Assembly: GCA_027486405.1 (NCBI GenBank)
Contig: JAIXPD010000043.1
Span: 1 to 64,000, forward strand
DNA: 64,000 nucleotides
Direction: 5' to 3'
Origin: Azospirillum sp.
GTDB taxonomy: Bacteria; Pseudomonadota; Alphaproteobacteria; Azospirillales; Azospirillaceae
The notes beneath the pieces are model-generated. The model had not been told where the DNA came from. It saw only the letters and a list, made by a program, of their open reading frames with translations, and searched no databases. A program made the position numbers and the translations under genes. Below are positions 38,896 to 49,342 of the stretch, piece after piece. Position 1 is the stretch's first letter; the number at the start of each line of letters is the position of its first letter.

Positions 38896-39432
38896 ATGCC
38901 GAAGATCGACGAAAGCCGCCCCTTCCTGCCCGTGACCATCGCCGTCGTCACCGTGTCCGACACGCGGGTCGCCGCCGATGACCGATCCGGCGACGCGCTG
39001 GTCGAACGGCTGACCGGGGCCGGGCACCGGCTGGCCAGCCGCAGCATCGTGAAGGACGATCTCGCCGCCATCCGCGCGCGGGTCCAGGCCCACATCGCCG
39101 ACCCGGAGGTCGACGTGGTTCTGACCACCGGCGGGACCGGCGTCACCGGGCGCGACGTCACCCCCGAAGCGGTCGAGGCTCTGTTCGAAAAGACGATTCC
39201 CGGCTTTGGCGAGCTGTTCCGGTCTCTCAGCTACGCCAAGGTCGGCACCTCGACCATCCAGAGCCGGGCCACCGCCGGGGTTGCCAACGGCACCTACGTC
39301 TTCGCGCTGCCCGGCTCGCCCAGCGCCTGCCGCGACGCCTGGGACGACATTCTGGTGTGGCAGTTGGACAACCGGCACCGCCCCTGCAATCTGGTGGAGC
39401 TGATGCCCCGCCTGCGCGAACACCAGCGCTGA
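38896..39432 (+). CDS. moaB: Molybdenum cofactor biosynthesis protein B
   Basis: This 178-residue cytoplasmic protein belongs to the MoaB/MogA molybdopterin-binding fold. It shows VVTVSDTRVAADDRSG at the N-terminus, LTTGGTGVTGRDVTPEA as the molybdopterin-binding loop, and FALPGSPSACRDAWDDIL near the end. MoaB is thought to act in molybdopterin adenylylation before molybdate insertion. ATG 38896 is used; a GTG immediately before it gives only one extra residue. It is followed by a phosphotransferase gene after a C-rich 43-base gap. Confidence 0.93.
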   Translation: MPKIDESRPFLPVTIAVVTVSDTRVAADDRSGDALVERLTGAGHRLASRSIVKDDLAAIRARVQAHIADPEVDVVLTTGGTGVTGRDVTPEAVEALFEKTIPGFGELFRSLSYAKVGTSTIQSRATAGVANGTYVFALPGSPSACRDAWDDILVWQLDNRHRPCNLVELMPRLREHQR

Positions 39433-39447
39433 CGCCAGCGCCACGCA

Positions 39448-39475
39448 CCCCCCCACCCACCCCCCCACCCACCCC
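39448..39475 (-). other. G-quadruplex-forming motif (minus strand) abutting a start codon
   Basis: On the plus strand five cytosine runs of 7, 3, 7, 3 and 4 bases are separated by single A residues and end directly at ATG 39476. The minus strand therefore has five G runs of at least three with one-base T loops, the arrangement that forms very stable parallel G-quadruplexes; the plus strand could form an i-motif. The stretch replaces any Shine-Dalgarno sequence for the downstream gene. Confidence 0.85.
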
Positions 39476-40540
39476 ATGACCGCCCATTCCCTCGCCACCC
39501 CGGCCGCCGCCCTCGCGGAGGCCGGGATCCCCGATCTGCACGCGCTCCCCGCCGACGCGCTGGAACCGATGCCGCAAAAGGGCGTCGCCCACGACCATGT
39601 CCGCCTGCGCGGTCGGGGGCTGGTGCTGCGGATCCCGCGCTGGAGCCAGATCGGGTTGGATCCCGCCGCCGCGCTCGCCCATCAGGCCGCCGCCTTCCAA
39701 CGGGCGGAGCCGTCGGGCCACACCCCCCGTCTGGTCGCCACCCTGCCGCCGGGGGCCACCCTGCCGTCCGGCGCTGGGCTGCCGATGGGCGCGCTGCTGG
39801 TGACGGAGGTGGTCGGGCGCACCCCGCGCCTGCCCGCCGACATGGCCGCCATCGCCCGCGCGCTCGCCGCCCTGCACCGGTTGCCGCCGCCCGCCGACCC
39901 GGCACCACTGCCCTGCCCCGCCGACCCCGCCGCCGCCCTGCTGGCGCAGGTGGAGCGGCAGGCCGCGTGGTTCGACGAGGCCGACCTGTCCGCCGCCGCC
40001 CGTGCCCTGATCGCGCAAGAGCTGGACGCCGCCCGCGCCGATCCGGTCGCGGCCCCGATGCCGTCGGTGATGGTCGGGGTGGACGTGCATCCCGGCAATT
40101 TCCTGATCGACGATCGGGGCAAGGCGTGGTTCCTCGATCTGGAAAAGCTGCAATACGGCCATCCCGCCATGGATCTGGCCCACGCCAGCCTCAGCACCTC
40201 CACCCGCTGGGATCCGGCGATCAACGCGGTGCTGAGCGCGACGGAGATCGACGCCTTTCACGCGGCGTGGCGGGCGGCGGTCCCTGCCGAACTGGCCGAC
40301 ACCACGCTGTCGGCGCTCAAGCCGCTGCGCCGCCTGACCTGGTTGCGGACGCTGTCCTGGATGGCCCGCTGGTCGCGCCATGGGGCCAGCCTGTCGCCCG
40401 GCATGCCGGACGCGCTGCGCGCCCACATGGACGCGCACGCCGCCGCCATCCTGCGGGCCGAGGACATCGAACGGGTCCGCCGCGATTGGATCTGGACCTT
40501 TTCCACCGATTGCGTGGTTAATACGGACGCGCCGACCTGA
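39476..40540 (+). CDS. Aminoglycoside/choline-kinase-type phosphotransferase
   Basis: This 354-residue protein has the APH/choline kinase fold. An N-lobe (about 40-125) carries LVLRIPRWSQ and is followed by the hinge LLVTEVVGRTPRLP. The catalytic loop is VGVDVHPGNFLID (HxxN) and the metal-binding segment AWFLDLEKLQYGHPAMDLAH follows. Substrates in this family range from small molecules to lipids and sugars, and nothing nearby identifies it. The catalytic loop reads DVHPGN instead of HGDxxxxN, which is frequent in the family. Its start codon abuts a C-rich tract and has no visible ribosome site, so its translation may be unusual. Confidence 0.78.
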   Translation: MTAHSLATPAAALAEAGIPDLHALPADALEPMPQKGVAHDHVRLRGRGLVLRIPRWSQIGLDPAAALAHQAAAFQRAEPSGHTPRLVATLPPGATLPSGAGLPMGALLVTEVVGRTPRLPADMAAIARALAALHRLPPPADPAPLPCPADPAAALLAQVERQAAWFDEADLSAAARALIAQELDAARADPVAAPMPSVMVGVDVHPGNFLIDDRGKAWFLDLEKLQYGHPAMDLAHASLSTSTRWDPAINAVLSATEIDAFHAAWRAAVPAELADTTLSALKPLRRLTWLRTLSWMARWSRHGASLSPGMPDALRAHMDAHAAAILRAEDIERVRRDWIWTFSTDCVVNTDAPT

Positions 40541-40568
40541 CCCAACGGCGCGCAGAACGAGGCAAGGC

Positions 40569-42287
40569 ATGACGAGCACGCGGAACGGGAAGCGTCTGAA
40601 TTCGGCCACGCTGCTGCTGACCGGCCTGCTGTGCGCGCTGTCGCCCGGTCTGGCCACGGCGGTGGAGGCGCCGCAGCCGCGCAACCCGGCGGTCGGCAGC
40701 TATCTGGCCGGGCGCTTCGCCCAGCATCAGGATGATTGGACCGCCGCCGCCCAATACATGGCCCGCGCGCTGGCCGCCGACCCCGACGATCCGGTGCTGC
40801 TGGGCCGCACCTTCCTGCTGAAGCTGGGTGAGGGGCGGTTGGACGTGGCCCTGGATCTGGGCGCGCGCGTCGTCCAGTCCGACCCGGATTCGATGATCGC
40901 GCTCACCCTGCTCGCCGCCGACGGGCTGGCCGGTGCGCGGTTGAGCGACGCCGAGGCCCACGCCGCCCGCATCCCGGAGGATGGGTTGGGCCGATTCGTC
41001 GGCCCGTTGCTGAAAGCGTGGCTGGCCCAGGCGCGCGGCCAGACCGACGCCGCGCTGAACGCCCTGACCCCGCTGTCGAAGATCGAGGGCTTCACCGCCC
41101 TGTACAACCTGCACGCCGGGTTGATCCTGGATCTGGCCGGGCGCACCGATCAGGCCGCCTTGCGCTATGGGGCCGTGACCGAGAGTGCGGCCCCGTTGCG
41201 GGTGGTGCAGATCGTTGGCAACTTCATGGAGCGCACCGGGCGCACGGCGGACGCGCGCAAGCTCTACGACACCTTCCGCGCCGGAACCGCCGACGATCTG
41301 ATGATCGACGCGACCAACGACGGGTTGAGCGGCGGCCCCACCATCGCCCGCACCGTGCGCGATTCCCGCGACGGGCTGGCCGAAGCCATGTTCGACCTCG
41401 CCAGCGCCCTGCATCACGAAAACATCCACGACACCGCCCTGCTGTTCGGGCGGATCGCGCTGCATCTGCGCGCCGACCAGCCGCTCGCCCGCCTGATGAT
41501 CGGCGACATCCTGACCGCGCGCGACCACCACGACGACGCGCTGGCCGAATACGAGCATCTGTTCAAGAATCCGATCATCGGCTGGTCGGCCCGCCTGCGC
41601 GCCACCGACAGCCTCGCCCGGCTCGACCGCACCGACGAGGCCATCACCACCCTGAAGACGTTGACGCAGGAGCACCCGGAGCGCACCGACGCGCTGGTCC
41701 GGCTGGGCGACCTCTACCGGGTGGCCAAGCGCTACCCCGAATCCGCCGAGGCCTACAGCGCCGCCATCAGCCGCACCGCCAAGCCGACCGAACGGATGTG
41801 GCCGCTCTATTACGCGCGCGCCATGGCCTATGAAAAGGCCGGGCGCTGGCCCGAGACCGAGGCCGACCTGAAGGCCGCCCTGGCGCTGAAGCCCGACGAA
41901 CCGACCCTGCTGAACCATCTGGGCTACAGTTGGATCGAACGCGGCGAGAATCTGCAAACCGCCAAGGGCATGGTCGAGCGGGCGGTCGCCCTGCAACCGC
42001 GCGACGGCTACATCATGGACAGTCTGGGGTGGGCGCTCTACAGCCTGGGCGATTTCGCCGGGGCGGTGGAAAAGCTGGAACGCGCGGTGGAACTCAAGCC
42101 GCTGGACCCGACGATCAACGATCATTTGGGCGACGCCTATTGGCGGGTGGGCCGCCGCACCGAGGCGCGTTTCCAATGGACCCGCGCCCTGCGTCTGGCC
42201 GAGGAGGAGGAGCAGAAAGCCTCCATCCAGGCCAAGCTGGAGAAGGGATTGCCCGACAGCGCCCGCGCGGCCAGCGCGAAGCCCTGA
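40569..42287 (+). CDS. Tetratricopeptide-repeat protein, exported
   Basis: This 572-residue protein has a signal peptide (LNSATLLLTGLLCALSPGLATA, cleavage near residue 34) and at least eight TPR units from about residue 45 to 560. The clearest C-terminal ones are YYARAMAYEKAGRWPETEADL, LNHLGYSWIERGENLQTA and DSLGWALYSLGDFAGAVEKL. It probably acts as a periplasmic or outer-membrane-linked scaffold; comparable alphaproteobacterial proteins are annotated as TPR lipoproteins or NrfG-like. No lipobox Cys is seen at the cleavage site, so it is likely soluble. It lies 28 bases after the phosphotransferase gene and 44 before the arginase-like gene. Confidence 0.85.
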   Translation: MTSTRNGKRLNSATLLLTGLLCALSPGLATAVEAPQPRNPAVGSYLAGRFAQHQDDWTAAAQYMARALAADPDDPVLLGRTFLLKLGEGRLDVALDLGARVVQSDPDSMIALTLLAADGLAGARLSDAEAHAARIPEDGLGRFVGPLLKAWLAQARGQTDAALNALTPLSKIEGFTALYNLHAGLILDLAGRTDQAALRYGAVTESAAPLRVVQIVGNFMERTGRTADARKLYDTFRAGTADDLMIDATNDGLSGGPTIARTVRDSRDGLAEAMFDLASALHHENIHDTALLFGRIALHLRADQPLARLMIGDILTARDHHDDALAEYEHLFKNPIIGWSARLRATDSLARLDRTDEAITTLKTLTQEHPERTDALVRLGDLYRVAKRYPESAEAYSAAISRTAKPTERMWPLYYARAMAYEKAGRWPETEADLKAALALKPDEPTLLNHLGYSWIERGENLQTAKGMVERAVALQPRDGYIMDSLGWALYSLGDFAGAVEKLERAVELKPLDPTINDHLGDAYWRVGRRTEARFQWTRALRLAEEEEQKASIQAKLEKGLPDSARAASAKP

Positions 42288-42331
42288 TGAACCGCTTCTG
42301 ATGCAACGGTTCTGACGGATCCGAAACGATC

Positions 42332-43198
42332 ATGACCAGCGCGACCGCCTCCGAAACAACCCTTACAACGCCCCGCCTGACCCTGTTCCGGGGCCGCAGC
42401 GCCGACCGCAACCCGCGCGCCATGGCCGGGGCCGAACGGCTGGGAACGGCGCTTGCCCGCCGCCTGGGTCGGTCCGTCGCCGCCGTGGGCGTGCCGGAAC
42501 CGCCGATCCCCGGCGCGTGGCACACCCAATTGACCGCCGCCCGCCCCGCCCTGCGCGGGTTGGCCGACGCGTTGGCCTTGGCGCTCAACGATCCTTTCCC
42601 AACCGCAACGGTGATGGGCCGTTGCGCCGCCGCGCTCGCCACCCTGCCGGTGGTTGCCCAACGCCACCCGGACGCCTGCGTGGTCTGGTTCGACGCCCAC
42701 GGCGACGTCAACATCCCCGGAGCGGCGGACGTCGGCTATCTCGGCGGAATGGTGGTCAGCGCCGCCTGTGGCCTGTGGGACAGCGGTTTGGGCGCGGGCC
42801 TGGCGTTGGACCGCGTCGTGCTGGTGGCCGCCCGCGATCTCGATCCACCGGAACAGGCGTTGATCGCGTCGGGGGCGTTGCGCCATCTGCCGGTCGGCCC
42901 CGACCTGCCCGCCCGTCTGGCCGACGCGGTGGCCGGTCGCCCGGTCTATGTCCATCTCGACGTTGACAGCCTGGACGCCGGTCTGGTGCCGAGCGAGTAT
43001 CAGGTCGCCGACGGCCTGTCCTTCGCCGACCTGCGCGCCGCCTGCAAGGGGCTGGCCGACCAGCGCCTGATTGGGCTGGAAATCGCCGAGTTCGAAGACA
43101 CATGGCCCGACGGTCGCCCCGGCGACACCGCGCCGCTGCTGGCCACGCTCGACCCGCTGCTGCGGGTGTTGGCCCCCGTCTCGGCGGATCGAGCGTAA
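42332..43198 (+). CDS. Arginase/agmatinase-superfamily protein with incomplete metal site
   Basis: This 288-residue protein has two of the three manganese-binding motifs of ureohydrolases: WFDAHGDVN (Asp121, His123, Asp125) and VHLDVDSLDAG (Asp210, Asp212). The first motif, normally GGDHS, reads VMGRC here (94-98), so a metal-ligand His is missing. It may still bind one Mn, or have lost hydrolase activity, or use another substrate; family relatives act on arginine, agmatine, formiminoglutamate and guanidino acids. It is the last plus-strand gene of the slt-moaB-TPR series and converges with fadH. Confidence 0.8.
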   Translation: MTSATASETTLTTPRLTLFRGRSADRNPRAMAGAERLGTALARRLGRSVAAVGVPEPPIPGAWHTQLTAARPALRGLADALALALNDPFPTATVMGRCAAALATLPVVAQRHPDACVVWFDAHGDVNIPGAADVGYLGGMVVSAACGLWDSGLGAGLALDRVVLVAARDLDPPEQALIASGALRHLPVGPDLPARLADAVAGRPVYVHLDVDSLDAGLVPSEYQVADGLSFADLRAACKGLADQRLIGLEIAEFEDTWPDGRPGDTAPLLATLDPLLRVLAPVSADRA

Positions 43199-43213
43199 CT
43201 CACGGCCTGCACC

Positions 43214-45313
<2,100 letters not shown>

Positions 45314-45345
45314 TCACGGATCATCCGTAGCCCAAAGGCTAGATC

Positions 45346-45367
45346 AAGTTTACGTATAGGTCAACTT
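45346..45367 (-). promoter_or_regulatory. Candidate fadH promoter and dyad operator
   Basis: AAGTTTAC-N6-GTCAACTT forms an imperfect 22-bp dyad. On the minus strand it contains TTGACC (45364-45359), a likely -35, followed after 17 bases by TAGCCT. This placement suits a repressor or a MerR-type activator controlling fadH, about 70 bases upstream of its GTG. Binding protein unknown. Confidence 0.45.
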
Positions 45368-45425
45368 CATTCCGCAATGACCACCACACACAGCGAAGAG
45401 GAGCCATGGCCTCCCGTTCCGCATT

Positions 45426-45466
45426 CGCAAAATGCGACGCGCTGCTGTGTTGCGGTGCATTTTGCG
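45426..45466. promoter_or_regulatory. 10-bp inverted repeat in the 361-base gap 45269-45629
   Basis: CGCAAAATGC (45426-45435) and GCATTTTGCG (45457-45466) are perfect inverted copies separated by 21 bases. A second inverted pair, CGGTTTCC/GGAAACCG, lies at 45489-45517. Both are about 60-160 bases upstream of a sigma-54-like promoter, where enhancer-binding proteins bind. A 75-codon ORF overlaps this area but has poor codon use. The gap therefore appears to be regulatory: fadH promoter on the left, chemoreceptor promoter on the right. Confidence 0.5.
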
Positions 45467-45570
45467 GCGACCGTTCCACCGATTGTGACGGTTTCCACGC
45501 CCTGATGGCGGAAACCGCAACGAATCAGCGAAAAATCATGCCTTCTCCGCAACATATTGTGTCTTTCCGG

Positions 45571-45587
45571 TTGGCGCGGATTTTGCC
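45571..45587 (+). promoter_or_regulatory. Sigma-54-type (-24/-12) promoter for the chemoreceptor gene
   Basis: TTGGCGCGGATTTTGCC has the invariant GG (45573-45574) and GC (45585-45586) with exactly 10 bases between them, and differs from TGGCACG-N4-TTGC at one core base. Transcription would start near 45598, giving a leader of about 32 bases to ATG 45630. Confidence 0.65.
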
Positions 45588-45629
45588 GTGGCCTATGGGA
45601 CAACGGTTGAACACACGGAACGCCCGACC

Positions 45630-47324
45630 ATGAACACGCTCTCCTTGAAAGCCAAACTGATGGGTTTGGTGGTGTTGACCGCCTTGGCCGTCATGACTGT
45701 GGCGGGGGGTGGCCTGTGGCTGGGCTATCACCAGATGTACAACGACCGCATCGCCAGCCTGCGCACCGTCGTGGAAACGGTGCATGGCATGGCCAGCGCC
45801 TTTGACGCCGAAGTCAAAAAGGGAACGATGACCCGCGACGAGGCGCTGAACCGGATGCGCTTTGCCGTCAACGCCATGCGCTATGGCGAGAACAAGAGCG
45901 ACTACGTCATCGTCGCCGACATCGCGAACGTCATGAACATCATCAACCCGGCGCGGCCCGACCTGATCGGCAAATCCATGGCCCAGGTGAAGGACGGCAA
46001 CGGCAAGCTGTTCGCGGTGGAGATGGCGGACGTCGCCAAATCGGCCAAGGCCGAGGGCGTGGTCGAATATTCCTTCCCGCGCGCGGGCCAGACCGAAGCC
46101 TCGCCCAAAGCGTCCTTCGTCAAGCGGTTTGCCCCGTGGGACATGTTCATCGCCACCGGCGTTTACATGGATGATCTGGACGTCGAGTTCCGCCGCCACG
46201 CCCTGTGGCTGGTGCTGGTCGTCGTCTGTTTCGCCCTGCCGGTGGTGGCCGCCATCGCCTGGACCGGGTGGAGCATCAGCGCCGCCGTGCGGGGGTTGAG
46301 CGGCAAGATGGCGGCGCTTGCCGCCGGCCGGTCGGATCTGACCTTCCCGGAAGCCGGGCGCGGGGACGAGATCGGCGAGATGGGCCGTGCGGTCCAGGTG
46401 TTCCAGGACAACGCCATCGCCAAACTCCGGCTGGAAACCGAACAGGCCGCCGCCGAACAGCGCGCCATCGCCGAAAAACGCCAGTCGATGGAACGGCTCG
46501 CCGCCACCTTCGAAAGCACCGTGGGCGGCGTCATCCAGGCGGTGGCCGACAAGACGACGGCGATGGAACGCCACGCTCACGCCATGACCGACGCCACCGC
46601 CGAAACCGACCGCCTTGCCTCGGCCGTGTCGGCCGCCACCGAACGGACGGCGATGAACGTGCAGACCGTCGCCTCCGCGTCGGAGGAGTTGGCCGCCTCG
46701 ATCAACGAGATCTCCTCCCAGGTCGCCAAATCCAGCGCCATGGCGGCGTCGGCCGAACAGCAGGCCGAACGCGCCAACAGCCGCATCGCCGGGCTGGCCC
46801 AGGCGGTGGAGCGCATCGGCGCGGTGGTGGATCTCATCAACTCCATCGCCAGCCAGACCAATTTGCTGGCCCTGAACGCCACCATCGAGGCCGCGCGCGC
46901 CGGTGAAGCGGGCAAGGGCTTCGCCGTGGTGGCCCAAGAGGTCAAGCAACTGGCCAGCCAGACCGCCAAGGCGACGGAGGAGATCGCCGCCCAGGTGTCG
47001 GGCGTGCAATCGGCCACCGGCGAAACCGTGACCGAGATCAACAGCGTCGCCCAGGTCATCACCCAGCTCAACCAGATCGCCGGGAGCATCGCCTCGGCGG
47101 TGGAGGAGCAGGGGGCGGCCACCCGCGAAATCGCCCGCAACATCCAACAGGCGGCCAGCAGCACGAGCGAGGTGTCGGCCTCCATCGTCGGCGTCACCGC
47201 GTCCGCCGACCAGAGCGGCAAGGTGGCGCGCGAGGTGCTCGATGCCTTCCAACACCTGTCGCAACAGGCCGGAACCCTGCGCCAGGAGGTCAGCGGCTTC
47301 CTGCGCACCGTGCGGGCCGGGTGA
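45630..47324 (+). CDS. Methyl-accepting chemotaxis protein with single Cache domain
   Basis: This 564-residue chemoreceptor has a first membrane helix (about 8-29) and a single Cache (sCache_2) periplasmic domain (about 33-188), with the motif [21 protein letters not shown] and a closing [17 protein letters not shown] second helix (about 190-212), HAMP and a signalling domain follow, with the tip [23 protein letters not shown] intact. Such sCache_2 receptors usually sense small carboxylates. ATG 45630 is preferred (GGAA 9 bases upstream). The gene has its own sigma-54-like promoter and is not part of a chemotaxis operon. Confidence 0.92.
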   Translation: MNTLSLKAKLMGLVVLTALAVMTVAGGGLWLGYHQMYNDRIASLRTVVETVHGMASAFDAEVKKGTMTRDEALNRMRFAVNAMRYGENKSDYVIVADIANVMNIINPARPDLIGKSMAQVKDGNGKLFAVEMADVAKSAKAEGVVEYSFPRAGQTEASPKASFVKRFAPWDMFIATGVYMDDLDVEFRRHALWLVLVVVCFALPVVAAIAWTGWSISAAVRGLSGKMAALAAGRSDLTFPEAGRGDEIGEMGRAVQVFQDNAIAKLRLETEQAAAEQRAIAEKRQSMERLAATFESTVGGVIQAVADKTTAMERHAHAMTDATAETDRLASAVSAATERTAMNVQTVASASEELAASINEISSQVAKSSAMAASAEQQAERANSRIAGLAQAVERIGAVVDLINSIASQTNLLALNATIEAARAGEAGKGFAVVAQEVKQLASQTAKATEEIAAQVSGVQSATGETVTEINSVAQVITQLNQIAGSIASAVEEQGAATREIARNIQQAASSTSEVSASIVGVTASADQSGKVAREVLDAFQHLSQQAGTLRQEVSGFLRTVRAG

Positions 47325-47333
47325 CGCCGCCCT

Positions 47334-47357
47334 CCCCCCGGCCCCAGCGCCGGGGGG
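47334..47357 (+). terminator. GC-rich hairpin after the chemoreceptor gene
   Basis: A 9-bp stem (CCCCCCGGC at 47334-47342 with GCCGGGGGG at 47349-47357, 6-base loop) begins 9 bases after the MCP stop. No T run follows, so termination would be weak or Rho-assisted. Confidence 0.4.
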
Positions 47358-47448
47358 GATCATCGCGGCGTGGGAGCGCCGGGAAGACTGGACTTCCGGG
47401 AGGCGAGGTGGGAAGGAAGGGCGATTGCGGCACAGGAGCCAACGCACC

Positions 47449-48063
47449 ATGTCGGACTCGCCGTGGAAATCCTCCACCGATCGGCGCAACGAACGGGAAG
47501 AAAAGCGCATCGCCGTTCTGCGGACGGCGGCGCGCGCGTTCAACGAGGTCGGCTATTACAACACCTCGTTGGACGACATCGCCCGGCGGCTGAACGTCAC
47601 CAAGCCGACGATCTACTACTACATCAAGAACAAGGAAGAGATCCTGTACGAGTGCGTGCGCATCGGGCTGGAACGGCTCGATTCCGCCTCGTCCGAGGTG
47701 ATCGGCCACGGTGGCAGCGCCTATGACGAGCTGGTGGCGGTGATGACCGCCTATGTCGGCGTCGTCACCATGGATTTCGGCATGTGCGTGATCCGCGTCG
47801 GCGAGGAACCGTTGACGGAGGAAAGCCGCCGCACGCTGCGCGCGCTGAAACGCCGGATCGACCTGAAATTCCGCAGCCTGATCGAACGCGGGATCGCCGA
47901 AGGCTCCATCGCCGCCTGCGATCCCAAGATCGCCGCCTTCACCCTGGCCGGTGCCCTGAGCTGGATCGCCCGCTGGTACCAGCCCGACAGCCCGCAGACC
48001 GCCGACGCCATCGCCCGGCAATCGGTGGATCTGCTGCTGAACGGCCTGCGCCCGCGCGGGTGA
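47449..48063 (+). CDS. TetR/AcrR-family transcriptional regulator
   Basis: This 204-residue repressor has an N-terminal HTH (about 15-62; AARAFNEVGYYNTSLDDIARRLNVTKPTIYYYIKNKEEI) and a ligand-binding C-terminal domain typical of acyl-CoA-responsive TetR proteins. It converges with the thiolase gene and lies close to the thiolase, enoyl-CoA hydratase and fadH genes, so control of acyl-CoA degradation is plausible. ATG 47449 has AGGAG 10 bases upstream; the frame is open upstream into the MCP gene but without homology. Confidence 0.88.
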   Translation: MSDSPWKSSTDRRNEREEKRIAVLRTAARAFNEVGYYNTSLDDIARRLNVTKPTIYYYIKNKEEILYECVRIGLERLDSASSEVIGHGGSAYDELVAVMTAYVGVVTMDFGMCVIRVGEEPLTEESRRTLRALKRRIDLKFRSLIERGIAEGSIAACDPKIAAFTLAGALSWIARWYQPDSPQTADAIARQSVDLLLNGLRPRG

Positions 48064-48115
48064 CGGCCCGTTCCGGGCGCGCTCACCGACGCGGGTCCGA
48101 TTGGAAAGCGGACGG

Positions 48116-49297
48116 TTACACCCGTTCGAAGATCGCCGCGATCCCCTGGCCACCACCGATGCACATCGTCACCAGGGCGTAGCGGCCGCCGACGCGGTGC
48201 AGCTCGTAAATCGCCTTGACCGCGATGATCGCCCCGGTTGCCCCCACCGGGTGGCCGAGCGAGATTCCGGACCCGTTGGGGTTGACCTTGGCCGGGTCGA
48301 ACTCCAACGTGCGCGCCACGGCGCAGGCCTGCGCGGCAAACGCCTCGTTCGATTCGATGACGTCGAGGTCGGCGACGGTCAGGCCGGTGCGGGCCAGCAG
48401 CTTGCGGGTCGCCGGGATCGGGCCGATGCCCATATGGTCGGGTTCGACACCGGCGTGGGCGTAGCCGACCAGCCGGGCCAGCGGCCTCAGCCCCAGCGCG
48501 GCGGCGCGCCCGGCCTCGGCCAGCACCAGGGCGGCGGCCCCGTCGTTCAGGCCGGACGCGTTGCCCGCCGTCACCGTGCCATCCTTCTTGAACACCGGCT
48601 TCATCGCCGCCAGCCCTTCGGCGGTGGCGTCGGCGCGCACATGCTCGTCGGTGTCGAAGCGGATCACGCCCTTGCGGCTGGCGATCTCCACCGGAACGAT
48701 CTGGTCCTTGAACCGGCCCTCGGCGATGGCGCGGGCGGCACGGCGCTGGCTTTCCAACGCCAACGCGTCCTGGGTGGCGCGGTCGATGCCGTAGCGGGCG
48801 GCGACGTTCTCCGCCGTGATGCCCATGTGAATCTTTTGCCACGGGTCGTGCAGGATGCCGTTCATGTAATCGACCAGCCCGCCATCGCCCAGGCGGGTGC
48901 CCCAGCGCGCCGTCGGCAGGATGTAGGGACCACGGCTCATCGACTCCGCCCCCGCCCCGATGGCGATCTCGACGTCGCCCAGCGCGATGGATTGCGCCGC
49001 CGACACAATGGCCTGCAGCCCCGACCCGCACAGCCGGTTGACGTTGAAGGCCGGGGTTTCCAGCGGCAGGCCGGAATCGATGGCCGCCACCCGGCTGAGA
49101 TAGGCGTCCTTGGTGTCGGTGGGGATGACGTTGCCCATCACCACATGGCCAACGCTGTCGGGCGCGGCCCCCGACCGTTCCAACGCCGCCTTGACCGCCG
49201 TGGTGGCGAGCGTGGACAGCGGCACATCCTTCAGACTGCCGCCAAAGGCACCGATGGCGGTGCGGGCGGCCCCGACGACGACGATGTCGGTTTGCAT
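48116..49297 (-). CDS. Acetyl-CoA C-acyltransferase (beta-ketothiolase)
   Basis: This 393-residue thiolase cleaves 3-ketoacyl-CoA, or condenses acetyl-CoA, in the cytoplasm. The nucleophilic cysteine is in [13 protein letters not shown], the His in [21 protein letters not shown] and the second Cys in CIGGGQG. The sequence resembles BktB-type ketothiolases ([19 protein letters not shown] start, [16 protein letters not shown]), which accept four- and five-carbon substrates in fatty-acid or polyhydroxyalkanoate metabolism. It lies 45 bases downstream of the enoyl-CoA hydratase gene, with which it likely forms an operon. Confidence 0.92.
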   Translation of the reverse strand: MQTDIVVVGAARTAIGAFGGSLKDVPLSTLATTAVKAALERSGAAPDSVGHVVMGNVIPTDTKDAYLSRVAAIDSGLPLETPAFNVNRLCGSGLQAIVSAAQSIALGDVEIAIGAGAESMSRGPYILPTARWGTRLGDGGLVDYMNGILHDPWQKIHMGITAENVAARYGIDRATQDALALESQRRAARAIAEGRFKDQIVPVEIASRKGVIRFDTDEHVRADATAEGLAAMKPVFKKDGTVTAGNASGLNDGAAALVLAEAGRAAALGLRPLARLVGYAHAGVEPDHMGIGPIPATRKLLARTGLTVADLDVIESNEAFAAQACAVARTLEFDPAKVNPNGSGISLGHPVGATGAIIAVKAIYELHRVGGRYALVTMCIGGGQGIAAIFERV

Positions 49298-49342
49298 GGT
49301 TGGGTTGTTCCTTCCCTTGGGGGTTCGTGCGTTGCGGGGCCG

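Noticed and set aside
45406..45633. 75-codon ORF ending in ATGA overlap with the Cache chemoreceptor start
   Set aside because: About 40 percent of its third codon positions are A or T, unlike genes here, and it overlaps inverted repeats and the sigma-54 promoter, so it is more likely regulatory DNA.
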